Source of the DNA: Desulfamplus magnetovallimortis
GTDB taxonomy: Bacteria > Desulfobacterota > Desulfobacteria > Desulfobacterales > Desulfobacteraceae
DNA: 64,000 nucleotides
Assembly: GCF_900170035.1 (NCBI RefSeq)
Contig: NZ_LT828543.1
Span: forward strand, 255,438-319,437
Reading direction: 5' to 3'
Below the pieces are notes generated by a model. It saw nothing but the letters and a program-made list of their open reading frames with translations. It searched no databases and was not told the origin of the DNA. Made by a program: the position numbers and the translations under genes. Shown one piece after another: positions 15,302 through 23,140 of this stretch. Each line of letters starts with the position of its first letter. Positions within the stretch are counted from its first letter, which is position 1.

Positions 15302-16598
15302 TGATGACCCCAATATTTTGACAACACTTGAGATCTATCTTGAAGATAAGGATTTTGAGGTGCTGACGGCAGATACAGCACAGGCAGGCCTTGAACTGGT
15401 GCGACAAACAGAACCTGACATAGTATTACTGGATATGAAGCTGCCGGACAAAAGTGGCCTGGAGGTTCTAAGCGAGATAGTCACCAGAACTGTTACCACC
15501 CAGGTATTGATGATCACCGCTTACGCAACTGTGGAGACAGCAGTTAAAGCCGTCAAAATGGGTGCTTTTGATTATCTTCCCAAACCATTTGTTCCGGGAC
15601 AACTTGATCTGGTGCTGGAAAAGCTCCATCGATTCAATCGGATGGAAAAAGAGATTGCTCTGCTGAAGGGGATCTTTTCAGAAGGTGGATTTGTAACCCG
15701 CAGTAAAAAATTGCTCAAGATTTTAAACACATCCCGGCGAGTGGCCGACTCCATCGCCACCATTTTGATCGGAGGCGAAAGCGGAACCGGTAAAAGTTTG
15801 CTGGCAAGGCTGATCCATGACTGGAGTCCCCGATCTTCCGGCCCTTTTGTTATGGTGGATTGTGCCGGTTTTCAGGAAAATCTTCTTGAAAGTGACCTTT
15901 TTGGACATACAAAAGGGGCGTTTACCGGTGCGGTAAAAGATAAAATCGGCAAACTTGATCTGGCCGACAAAGGCACTGCCTTTTTAGATGAGATTTCAGA
16001 GGTTCCCAAATCCATACAGGGGAAGCTGCTTCGCTTCATTCAAGACAAGGAATTTGAAACAATTGGTGACCCCACTCCCAAAACAGTGGATGTCCGCATT
16101 ATTGCGGCAACCAACAGAGATCTTGAATCCATGGTCAAAAACCAGAGCTTTAGAAATGATCTCTACTTCCGTCTGAATGTCATCGAGATCTTTTTACCTC
16201 CCCTCAGAGAAAGACCTGAAGATATTGGCCTGCTGGCTGAAATGCACCTGACCCGATCGGCCAAGCTCAATGGAAAGTCCGTTGAAGGGATCGGCGAAAA
16301 GACAATGAAAATGCTACAGTCGTATCCATGGCCCGGCAATGTCAGGGAGTTGATCAATACCATCGAGAGAGCGGTCATTATCTCTGAGGGGAAGGTTTTG
16401 GATCTTCATGATTTACCTTCCAGTATCCTCAACTACACCCCGGATCATGGCATCGGCATCAAAAGTCTTGGGGAGATTGAAAAAGAGCATATCCAAAAAG
16501 CCATCCTCCACACATCCTCCCTTGAAGAGGCTGCCGGAATCCTTGGAATTGATCCGGCCACATTGTGGCGAAAACGGAAAAAATATCAACTTGATTAA
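15279..16598 (+). CDS. Sigma-54-dependent response regulator, NtrC/AlgB type
   Basis: 439 residues. The receiver domain (about 3-118) has the acidic pair IIDDDP and phospho-Asp in VLLDMKLPDKSG. The AAA+ domain carries Walker A GESGTGKS (near 167), the sigma-54 contact loop GAFTGA (near 213) and the arginine region RNDLYFRLNV. A Fis-type helix-turn-helix closes the protein (EEAAGILGIDPATLWRKRKK). It should activate sigma-54 promoters when phosphorylated by the overlapping kinase. Two sigma-54 promoters with matching upstream inverted repeats lie at 16934 and 22476, each in front of a K+ uptake operon, so these are the likely targets. Confidence 0.92.
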   Translation: MKKALIIDDDPNILTTLEIYLEDKDFEVLTADTAQAGLELVRQTEPDIVLLDMKLPDKSGLEVLSEIVTRTVTTQVLMITAYATVETAVKAVKMGAFDYLPKPFVPGQLDLVLEKLHRFNRMEKEIALLKGIFSEGGFVTRSKKLLKILNTSRRVADSIATILIGGESGTGKSLLARLIHDWSPRSSGPFVMVDCAGFQENLLESDLFGHTKGAFTGAVKDKIGKLDLADKGTAFLDEISEVPKSIQGKLLRFIQDKEFETIGDPTPKTVDVRIIAATNRDLESMVKNQSFRNDLYFRLNVIEIFLPPLRERPEDIGLLAEMHLTRSAKLNGKSVEGIGEKTMKMLQSYPWPGNVRELINTIERAVIISEGKVLDLHDLPSSILNYTPDHGIGIKSLGEIEKEHIQKAILHTSSLEEAAGILGIDPATLWRKRKKYQLD

Positions 16599-16610
16599 AC
16601 CATCATGACA

Positions 16611-16638
16611 GTAGAGACAAGGCATGCCTTGTCTCTAC
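16611..16638. repeat. 28-bp perfect palindrome, copy 1
   Basis: GTAGAGACAAGGCA followed by its exact inverse, 12 bp after the regulator stop codon. An identical copy is at 25542-25569. It could form a 14-bp stem in RNA and act as a 3'-end hairpin, or it may be a REP-like dispersed palindrome. Confidence 0.85.
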
Positions 16639-16805
16639 GACCTTTCTACTCTACGGTGCTACAGTGCCTTCCCCGATTATGAAAATAATGAGGGGTATTT
16701 TCACGGTAACAGAATAATTGCCACCTTCCTTAATCCCTGCCCAACTGCCGCAGATCTTGGAAAATCTCTTCCTGCGTTGGTATCTTCGTTTGTCCAGGTT
16801 ATGAA

Positions 16806-16834
16806 ATTGCAAAATGCAATGCCCCCATATTGCA
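16806..16834 (+). promoter_or_regulatory. Candidate activator site (UAS) for the NtrC-type regulator
   Basis: ATTGCA-AAA-TGCAAT (16806-16820) overlaps TGCAAT-N8-ATTGCA (16815-16834). Spaced palindromes about 100-130 bp upstream of a sigma-54 promoter are typical enhancer sites of NtrC-family activators. The same arrangement occurs at 22351-22378. Confidence 0.65.
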
Positions 16835-16933
16835 GAATTCAAGACAACCACACATCTCCAATACATAACTTTTTATTGTAAAAATTCTCTATCTATTTGT
16901 ATTTAAAAGAAATGTTAATAGATATCTGCTGTA

Positions 16934-16949
16934 TGGTATTGTTTTTGCT
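16934..16949 (+). promoter_or_regulatory. Sigma-54 (-24/-12) promoter of the first K+ operon
   Basis: TGGTATTGTTTTTGCT: GG at 16935-16936 and GC at 16947-16948, separated by exactly 10 bases. It lies about 60 bp upstream of the kinase start. Confidence 0.75.
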
Positions 16950-17008
16950 TTATACCAGGATGCTCAAACGTGTTGTAAATGCTTTGGTGAACTTTAAGGA
17001 TGATTAAT

Positions 17009-18841
17009 ATGACATTGAAAAAGAAAATTCTGATCGGATACGGGGTAGCCTTTCTCCTCATGGGGCTTGTGGTTGCATGGTCGGTCACCAATCTGGTTTC
17101 CCTTGGCAAAGCGTCAGGGGCAATTCTGAGTGAAAACTACAGAAGCATACTTGCCGCCGAAAACATGGTGGACGCACTGGAACGTCAGGATAGTGGAATC
17201 CTTCTGATCTATTTGGGGGATGAGGAAAAAGGAATCTCACAATTTCGTGAAAATGAAGCTATTTTTTTGGAGTGGCTGGTCAGGGCCAAGGATAACATCA
17301 CCATAAAAGGCGAAGCAGATCTGGTTAAGGATATTGAATTGGATTATGCGGCTTATCGGCAATATTTTTCCAGGTGGAGAGATTTTCAGAATAACGAGAA
17401 GCAGCTCTCCTTATCCGAATCATACCATGAATCAGTTTATCCCCTTTTCACAAAGGTGAGGGAGGAATGCATCGACCTGCGTCATCTCAATGAAGAAACC
17501 ATGTACGCTGCCAGCGTGAAAGCCGGAATTGCAGCCAGACGGGCTATTTGGTCAACCTCGCTTGTGGCTGGCTCCGCTTTGATTGTAGCTCTTATTTTTA
17601 GCCTATTTCTCGCGGAAAGGCTTGTACGGCCAATCAGGCGTTTCATGGAAGCATCAAGAAATATTTCAAAAGGTGATTACACTGTTCAGGTGCCGGTGGA
17701 AACAGGCGACGAACTGGGAAAATTGGCTCAAGAGTTCAATGAAATGGCTTCAAAGCTCCTCCGGTATCATGAAATGAATATCGAGCAGATCATCTCCGAA
17801 AAAAACAAGGGTGAAGCTATACTCTCAAGCATTGAAGACGGTTTGGTGGTGTTTGATATCAATCTAAAGGTAACCGGCATCAACCCTGCCGCACGAGAAA
17901 TACTTGGGGTTACGTTGACGGAAACCACCTCATTACGATGTTCGGATATCATACTCGATTCAAAAGTCTGTGATTTGATCAGTGAAACCGTTGAGACCAC
18001 AATCCCCCCGACTCTTCCGGACGAACAACGAATCGTTGTACTGTCATTGGGTAAAAGAACCAGACATTACCTCTTCTCGGTTACCGCTATCCGCGGGATG
18101 GATCACAATCTTTCAGGAATCGTGCTTCTGCTCCGGGATGTCACCCGCTTGAAGGAGGTAGAACAACTCAAAAGTGATTTTGTTATGGCTGCATCCCACG
18201 AGTTGCGGACTCCTCTGACCAGCTTGGGAATGAGTGTCGATCTTTTGCTGGAGCACGCTTCCGGAACACTTGCGGCAAAAGATCAGGAGCTCCTCAAAGC
18301 GGCCCATGAGGAGGTTCATAGAATGAAGGCACTTGTCAATGATTTGCTGGATCTTTCCAAAATTGAGGCCGGCCGGATCGAGATGGAATATGAAATCATT
18401 CAAGTCATCACCCTTTTCGATCATGTTCGAACGGTTTTTAGACATCAGCTTGAAATGAGACCGGTTGAACTGAGCGTTGAGATTCCAGATGATCTGCCGA
18501 GGGTTCGGGCGGATGCGAACAAAATCACATGGGTACTGACGAATCTGGTTTCCAACGCGCTTCGATATGTGGGCAGCGATGGGCACATTCAGCTCAAGGC
18601 CCATAGAATCGGCCCCAATGTCCACCTGTTTGTACAGGACAACGGTCCGGGAATCCCTCAAGAGTATCAGTTGAAAATATTTCAAAAATTTGTGCAGGTT
18701 AAAGGTCAGGAAACCGGAGGCACGGGCCTGGGGCTCGCCATCTGCAAAGAAATTGTACGTGCCCATGGCGGTACTATCTGGGTGGAGTCGTCTCAAGGAA
18801 ACGGCAGCACCTTTACCTTTACCCTGCCGGTAAACGCTTAG
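17009..18841 (+). CDS. PAS-containing KinB-like sensor histidine kinase
   Basis: 610 residues from ATG 17009, eight bases after AAGGA; an ATG at 17000 overlaps that ribosome site and is unlikely. Order: TM1 (about 8-28), a four-helix-type periplasmic sensor with GAILSENYRSILAAENMVDA, TM2 (about 178-200), HAMP, PAS (about 265-370), HisKA (AASHELRTPLTSLG, His near 396), HATPase_c (NLVSNALRY, DNGPGIPQ, GGTGLGLAI). The sensor is clearly related to that of the kinase at 13787. It is the first gene of an operon with a REC-TPR protein, two TrkA proteins and TrkH, so it probably tunes K+ transport. A sigma-54 promoter lies upstream. Confidence 0.9.
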   Translation: MTLKKKILIGYGVAFLLMGLVVAWSVTNLVSLGKASGAILSENYRSILAAENMVDALERQDSGILLIYLGDEEKGISQFRENEAIFLEWLVRAKDNITIKGEADLVKDIELDYAAYRQYFSRWRDFQNNEKQLSLSESYHESVYPLFTKVREECIDLRHLNEETMYAASVKAGIAARRAIWSTSLVAGSALIVALIFSLFLAERLVRPIRRFMEASRNISKGDYTVQVPVETGDELGKLAQEFNEMASKLLRYHEMNIEQIISEKNKGEAILSSIEDGLVVFDINLKVTGINPAAREILGVTLTETTSLRCSDIILDSKVCDLISETVETTIPPTLPDEQRIVVLSLGKRTRHYLFSVTAIRGMDHNLSGIVLLLRDVTRLKEVEQLKSDFVMAASHELRTPLTSLGMSVDLLLEHASGTLAAKDQELLKAAHEEVHRMKALVNDLLDLSKIEAGRIEMEYEIIQVITLFDHVRTVFRHQLEMRPVELSVEIPDDLPRVRADANKITWVLTNLVSNALRYVGSDGHIQLKAHRIGPNVHLFVQDNGPGIPQEYQLKIFQKFVQVKGQETGGTGLGLAICKEIVRAHGGTIWVESSQGNGSTFTFTLPVNA

Positions 18842-18852
18842 GAGAGAAATCA

Positions 18853-19656
18853 ATGGAATCAATAGAAAAAACGAAAAAAACACAGATACTGATCGTTGAT
18901 GATGAAAAAAACATCAGGCTGACCATGTCTCAATCATTGGAGCCCCTTGAAATTCCACTCCAGACGGCCGTGAACGGCGAAGATGCCCTTCTGAAGTTAA
19001 GGGATTTTCAATTTGGGTTGGTGTTTCTGGACTTGAAAATGCCGGGGATCGACGGGATGGAGGTGCTGCGCCGGATCAAGGAGGATTGGCCGAAAATCAG
19101 GGTGGTAATCATTACTGCTCATGGGAGTATCGAATCGGCTGTGGAGGCTATGAAACTGGGTGCAGTGGATTTTATTCAAAAACCTTTCAGCCCGGTTGAG
19201 ATCCGTGATCTGGCGAGCCTGGTTATAGAACGTGAAGCGTTAGACGAAGAAAGCGTGATTGATTACCCCTCTCTTATTGATCTAACAAAACGCCACATTT
19301 CAGACCGCGAATTTGCCACGGCACGTGAAACAGTCAGAAAAGCCATAGCCGCCGACCCTGCACATCCGGAAAGCTACAATCTTCTCGGGGCACTTCTTGA
19401 AATCAAAGGAGACTGGTTAGAAGCCCAGAAGTTCTATCGAGCGGCATTGGATATAGATCCAACATTCAAAGCTGCCTGGGCGAATCTTGAAAGGACAACG
19501 TCCTGGAACAAATTCGGCAAGATTGATCTGGGGCCGGACAAGCAGGAGAAGAAAGAGGAAAAAACGCGCGAAACGGGCACAAGTGAGAGGTACAAGAGAT
19601 GGATACAAGTGAAGGACACAAGTCAGGGGCACAAGTGGGGGGATGATGAAAAATAG
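18853..19656 (+). CDS. Response regulator: receiver plus TPR, no DNA-binding domain
   Basis: 267 residues. The receiver domain (about 10-125) has IVDDEKN, phospho-Asp in GLVFLDLKMPGIDG, and the T...K region (VVIITAHGSIES, DFIQKPFSP). TPR-like helices follow (about 145-225; AIAADPAHPESYNLLGALLE and ALDIDPTFKAAWANLE), then a charged Lys/Glu tail. With no output DNA-binding domain it probably acts through protein contacts, perhaps with the Trk proteins encoded just after it. Its stop overlaps the next start by 14 bp, indicating coupled translation. Confidence 0.85.
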   Translation: MESIEKTKKTQILIVDDEKNIRLTMSQSLEPLEIPLQTAVNGEDALLKLRDFQFGLVFLDLKMPGIDGMEVLRRIKEDWPKIRVVIITAHGSIESAVEAMKLGAVDFIQKPFSPVEIRDLASLVIEREALDEESVIDYPSLIDLTKRHISDREFATARETVRKAIAADPAHPESYNLLGALLEIKGDWLEAQKFYRAALDIDPTFKAAWANLERTTSWNKFGKIDLGPDKQEKKEEKTRETGTSERYKRWIQVKDTSQGHKWGDDEK

Positions 19657-20086
19657 CCGATACATTGTGGTCGTGGGTTGCGGACGGCTCGGGTCCCATC
19701 TTGCGAACTGCCTCAGCCGTGATGGAAACTCGGTTGTGGTGATTGACCGGGTTGAAATGACATTAAACGATTTGTCACCGGATTTCAGCGGATTTAGAAT
19801 CAATGGTGACGCTACCCACATGGCGGTGCTCAAAGAAGCCAAGCTTAAAAATGCCGATGTGTTGATTGCCACGACCCATGAAGACAACGTCAATTTGATG
19901 GTGGCTCAGGTCGCCAAAAAAATCTTCCACGTCCCTCATGTGCTGGCCCGGGTTTTTGATCCTAAGCGGGAGGAGGTCTATGCCCAACTGGGAATTGACA
20001 CCATCTGCCCGACCTCCGTGGCTGCCGGCATGTTTTTACAGGCTGTCGCCAACGGTGGAAAAGGTCAAAACGGAACCTCACCATGA
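19643..20086 (+). CDS. TrkA-type K+ uptake regulatory subunit, N-terminal RCK domain only
   Basis: 147 residues. The nucleotide-binding Rossmann fold is clear: IVVVGCGRLGSHLANCLSRD, the acidic end of strand 2 (VVVID), GDATHMAVLKEAKLKNADV and ATTHEDNVNLMVA. It ends after about one TrkA-N domain and lacks the C-terminal TrkA-C half. It may pair with the full-length TrkA encoded 35 bp downstream. TrkA/RCK proteins bind NAD(H) or ATP on the cytoplasmic face and gate TrkH-type channels. Its stop TGA overlaps an ATG (20083) that opens a 13-codon mini-frame leading to the next gene. Confidence 0.85.
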   Translation: MMKNSRYIVVVGCGRLGSHLANCLSRDGNSVVVIDRVEMTLNDLSPDFSGFRINGDATHMAVLKEAKLKNADVLIATTHEDNVNLMVAQVAKKIFHVPHVLARVFDPKREEVYAQLGIDTICPTSVAAGMFLQAVANGGKGQNGTSP

Positions 20087-20135
20087 AAGTAATCATCAAC
20101 GATCAAAACGGAGCTTCACCATGAAAGTAATCATC
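20063..20135 (+). repeat. 38-bp tandem duplication spanning a trkA start, with a 13-codon mini-ORF
   Basis: TCAAAACGGA plus CACCATGAAAGTAATCATC occurs twice, 38 bp apart (ATGs at 20083 and 20121). The first copy opens MKVIINDQNGASP, whose stop TGA (20122-20124) overlaps the second ATG, the true start of the next trkA. The first ATG itself overlaps the stop of the previous gene, so the three frames are chained by ATGA overlaps. Confidence 0.9.
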
Positions 20136-20783
20136 GTCGGAGGGGGGGAAACCCTGTTTTTTCTTTGTCGCAACTTCACAGCCAGGGGGTATCAGGTTGT
20201 CATTATCAATCGTGAAAAGGATGAATGTATTCAGTTGAGCCGTCAGCTATCCGCAATGGTCGTGTGCGGAGACGGAAGTGACGCAGGGATTCTCAAGGAA
20301 GCCGGAGCAATTGGAGCCGACGCTATATTGGCGATTACCCCAAATGATCAGGATAATCTTGTTGTCTGTCAGTTGGCTTCTCTTAAATTTGGCGTACCAA
20401 AAGCCATAGCTCTGGCCAATGATCCCGACAACACCGAGATATTTGAAAAACTCGGAGTTTCGGCATTCTCGACAACCCAAATCGTTGGCAGCCTGATTGA
20501 GCAACGGGCATCTCTGGAACAGATTCTCAATTTGTTGCCTGTGGGAGAAGGCAGGGTAAATGTGACCGAAATTGTTTTGGGAGCTGACTCTCCTGTGGTT
20601 GGCAAATTGCTCAAGGAGATTAATCTCCCTGAAAACGCACTGATTGCGGTCATTATTCGTGACAATAACCCCATGATCCCACGGGGAGAAAATGACCTTC
20701 AGGAGGGAGACAGAGTGTTGTTAATTAGTTTACCGGAAAATCATGGACCTGTTCTAAAATCGCTAACCGGAGAACAAATGTAA
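20121..20783 (+). CDS. trkA: TrkA-type K+ uptake regulatory subunit, full length
   Basis: 220 residues from ATG 20121. TrkA-N covers about 1-125 (MKVIIVGGGETLFFLCRNF, VVCGDGSDAGILKEAGA, AITPNDQDNLVVCQLA). TrkA-C covers about 135-215 (VNVTEIVLGADSPVVGKLL, PMIPRGENDLQEGDRVLLIS). The glycine motif GGGETLF departs from the usual GxGxxG, so nucleotide affinity could differ from its partner. It gates the TrkH channel encoded 18 bp downstream. The region before ATG 20121 belongs to the preceding gene and a duplicated junction, so longer in-frame starts are rejected. Confidence 0.9.
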   Translation: MKVIIVGGGETLFFLCRNFTARGYQVVIINREKDECIQLSRQLSAMVVCGDGSDAGILKEAGAIGADAILAITPNDQDNLVVCQLASLKFGVPKAIALANDPDNTEIFEKLGVSAFSTTQIVGSLIEQRASLEQILNLLPVGEGRVNVTEIVLGADSPVVGKLLKEINLPENALIAVIIRDNNPMIPRGENDLQEGDRVLLISLPENHGPVLKSLTGEQM

Positions 20784-20801
20784 TATAGAGGAAATAAAAT
20801 T

Positions 20802-22286
20802 TTGCGGGAAAAAGAATATCTCAAAAAACGCTATGCCGCCATATTATCTTCAACAGGTATGATTCTTCTCATCTCCAGCATGGTGATGCTGACTCCGCTT
20901 CTTGTTCTGATACAGAATCCGGAAGAGTCAAAAAATGCTTTATCGTTCTGCCTTCCCTCACTATGTCTCGCCCTTTTGGGAGGAATTCTGTGGCGATTGT
21001 TCAAGTCAGAGTCAAATACAACCCTGTCAGTACAGGAGGGTGGTATTATCGTCCTTGTAAGCTGGCTTACTGTCATTCTGTTTTCTGCCTGGCCTTTTAT
21101 TTCTGTTATGGGGCTTCCATTTTCCAGGGCAATTTTCGAGTCTGTGAGCGGTTGGACAACTGCTGGATTGTCGGTTGTGGATGTCACTGCCGCAGGCCAG
21201 ATGATTTTGTTGTGGCGCAGCATTATCCAACTGGCTGGTGGAGCAGGCCTGGCCATCATAATGATGTCGGCCGTTGTCGGCCCCACAGGAGTTGGCATCT
21301 CCAGTGCCGAGGGCCGAAGCGATCAGCTTGTGCCACATGTCAGGCAGTCGGCCCGTCTTGTCTTGATTATTTATTCAGCCTATGCCATGGCAGGTTTTCT
21401 GGCCTACTTTGCGGCGGGGATGTCGCCCTTTGATGCGGTTAACCATGCTTTCGCAGCTGTTTCCACAGGTGGGTTTTCAACAAAGCCTGACAGTATCGGG
21501 TATTGGAACTCAATCACTGTCGAAGCGGTTACCCTGCCACTCATGCTTCTGGGCAACCTGAGCTTTGTCACTGCCTGGTTCGTTTGGCGTGGCAAATTTT
21601 ATTTTGTTTTTAAAAATGGCGAAGTGCGCATGCAGTCTCTCTTGATGCCATTATCCGCCGCACTTCTATTTATCTTTACGTGCCAAAGCATCTACCCTCA
21701 CATTGGTAAAGCAATGCGTGTTGCACTCTTTGAAACCATTTCGGCATTGACAACAACGGGGTTTTCAACGGTAAGCTATGGCAACTGGAACTCTTTTGGA
21801 GTGTTCCTTCTGATCAGCCTTATGTTGATTGGTGGCGGCACATGCTCCACGGCCGGCGGGATCAAGCAGTTCCGTATTTATATCCTGTTTAAATTGCTGT
21901 TTCTGGATATCAAACGCCACCTTATCCCAAGAACCGCTGTCACGGAGCTTCCGATATGGGAAGGAAACAGGCGTGTTTTTTTGGATGATGCTAAGTTTAG
22001 GCAAATAGCGGTATTTGTTTTCCTTTATATAGCCTCCTATGGATTGGGTGTCATGATTCTGTGTTCCTATGGCTACAATCTGAGCGATTCCCTTTTTGAA
22101 TTTGCTTCCGCACTGGGTACTGTTGGACTTTCCGTGGGGGTAACTTCAGCCGGAATGCCTGACGGTGCTCTCTGGGCGGAAATCTTTGCAATGTTTCTTG
22201 GAAGACTCGAATTTATGGTCATCATAATAAGTTTCCTCAAAATTTATAAAGATATCACACCATCTGGGGGATTCTCCCTTGGATGA
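20802..22286 (+). CDS. trkH: TrkH-family potassium uptake membrane protein
   Basis: 494 residues from TTG 20802, with GAGGAA eight bases upstream. Hydrophobic throughout, with the four K+ pore repeats: SVSGWTTAGLSVVD, AAVSTGGFSTKPDS, ISALTTTGFSTVSYG and SALGTVGLSVGVTS. Size and loop pattern match TrkH/TrkG rather than the shorter KtrB encoded further on. It imports K+ across the inner membrane under control of the TrkA proteins upstream. Last gene of the first sigma-54-controlled operon; the next promoter block begins right after its stop. Confidence 0.93.
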   Translation: MREKEYLKKRYAAILSSTGMILLISSMVMLTPLLVLIQNPEESKNALSFCLPSLCLALLGGILWRLFKSESNTTLSVQEGGIIVLVSWLTVILFSAWPFISVMGLPFSRAIFESVSGWTTAGLSVVDVTAAGQMILLWRSIIQLAGGAGLAIIMMSAVVGPTGVGISSAEGRSDQLVPHVRQSARLVLIIYSAYAMAGFLAYFAAGMSPFDAVNHAFAAVSTGGFSTKPDSIGYWNSITVEAVTLPLMLLGNLSFVTAWFVWRGKFYFVFKNGEVRMQSLLMPLSAALLFIFTCQSIYPHIGKAMRVALFETISALTTTGFSTVSYGNWNSFGVFLLISLMLIGGGTCSTAGGIKQFRIYILFKLLFLDIKRHLIPRTAVTELPIWEGNRRVFLDDAKFRQIAVFVFLYIASYGLGVMILCSYGYNLSDSLFEFASALGTVGLSVGVTSAGMPDGALWAEIFAMFLGRLEFMVIIISFLKIYKDITPSGGFSLG

Positions 22287-22298
22287 CCCCTTTTCTGT

Positions 22299-22378
22299 GC
22301 ATATTTTGATCACTTTGGAAAATGCAACTTCTGGGCATCTTTTGATCGCTTTGCAAAATGCAATGCCGCCATATTGCA
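22299..22378 (+). promoter_or_regulatory. Candidate activator sites (UAS), second K+ operon
   Basis: Two 36-bp tandem segments start at 22299 and 22335 (GCATNTTTTGATC...AAAATGCAA). They are followed by TTGCA-AAA-TGCAA (22351-22363) and TGCAAT-N8-ATTGCA (TGCAAT at 22359-22364, ATTGCA at 22373-22378). The last two match the sites at 16806-16834; the tandem half-sites are extra here. Confidence 0.65.
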
Positions 22379-22475
22379 GAATTCAAGACAACCACACATC
22401 TCCAATACATTACTTTTTATCAAAAACAGCTTATCTATTTGTATTTAATAGAGATATTAATAGATATGAGTTGTA

Positions 22476-22491
22476 TGGCATTCTCTTTGCT
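22476..22491 (+). promoter_or_regulatory. Sigma-54 (-24/-12) promoter of the second K+ operon
   Basis: TGGCATTCTCTTTGCT: GG at 22477-22478 and GC at 22489-22490, 10 bases apart. It is closer to the TGGCAC-N5-TTGC consensus than the copy at 16934 and lies about 70 bp upstream of the next start codon. Confidence 0.8.
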
Positions 22492-22561
22492 TCATATCCT
22501 GATCAACGGATGGGCATCAAAATTGCCTGCCACCACGAATTGGTTAAATGGAGAATACATT

Positions 22562-23140
22562 ATGCCAGGAAAACGACATATTCTAATCTGCTCTCTTTCA
22601 GAAAAACCGGAGAAAGCTATAAAGTCAGCATCCATAACATGGACAAACACTCCTCTGACCTGTTTTCAGCGGGCTGTAACAGAAAAATATACCCACATTG
22701 TTGTCATTCTTCCTGCGGAAAATTCAGATATTTATCACCATGCCATTGAACTTTGCAAGATAATCAAGGCTACACCTCTCACATCTTCTGTTTCTGTGGT
22801 GTTTTTTTTGGAGAAACCTCACAGAAAACTGCTTGATGCCCTTGCTGCCGCAGGAGCAGATGGGGTGGATATCCGCCCTGTGCCCTCTTTGGATCAACCT
22901 GATCAAATGGAGGAGAGGGTAAAAACTCTTTGTTCAGGCAATTCATTTTCTCCCGTACAAACTGTTTTAAAAAGCCTTTGTCCATATCTGTCCGATTTAA
23001 AGGATGACAAAGCTGAGTTTACGGTTTGTGGTGCCTATCGACATCGGATGTTTTTAGGGGGCGAACGATTGAAAAATCTATGTCATTCCAAAAATCATCG
23101 TTATTGCGAATTTTATCAAAACCCCAGGGATTTCAAATGA
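22562..23140 (+). CDS. Degenerate receiver-like protein with a four-cysteine C-terminal domain
   Basis: 192 residues from ATG 22562 (GGAGA at 22550). Longer in-frame starts lie inside the promoter block and are rejected. Residues 5-125 have receiver-like alternation (HILICSLS, HIVVILPAE, VSVVFFLEKPHRKLLDALAAAG) but lack the acidic pair and the phospho-Asp, so it is probably not phosphorylated. The tail carries spaced cysteines (SLCPYL, TVCGAY, NLCHSK, RYCEF), a C-xn-C-xn-C-x7-C arrangement resembling small metal or Fe-S domains common in deltaproteobacterial signalling proteins. Its stop overlaps the ktrB start (ATGA), so it is translationally coupled to K+ transport. Function not known. Confidence 0.7.
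   Translation: MPGKRHILICSLSEKPEKAIKSASITWTNTPLTCFQRAVTEKYTHIVVILPAENSDIYHHAIELCKIIKATPLTSSVSVVFFLEKPHRKLLDALAAAGADGVDIRPVPSLDQPDQMEERVKTLCSGNSFSPVQTVLKSLCPYLSDLKDDKAEFTVCGAYRHRMFLGGERLKNLCHSKNHRYCEFYQNPRDFK

Larger units (their letters stand above)
16801..16958. repeat. Duplicated regulatory block, copy 1
   Basis: About 150 bp, from TTGCAAAATGCAATGCC through CAAGACAACCACACATCTCC to the TGG-N10-GC promoter, recurs with modest divergence at about 22350-22500. Both copies sit upstream of K+ uptake operons in the same orientation. The rest of 16639-16800 shows no gene. Confidence 0.9.

Noticed and set aside
20832-21433. Overlapping frames inside trkH, including a Cys/His-rich one on the plus strand
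   Set aside because: They lie fully inside a clear TrkH coding frame, have no ribosome sites and no recognisable domain.
22358-22561. N-terminal extension of the degenerate receiver protein into the promoter block
   Set aside because: The stretch contains the UAS and sigma-54 promoter and duplicates non-coding DNA at 16810-16960; GGAGA precedes ATG 22562.
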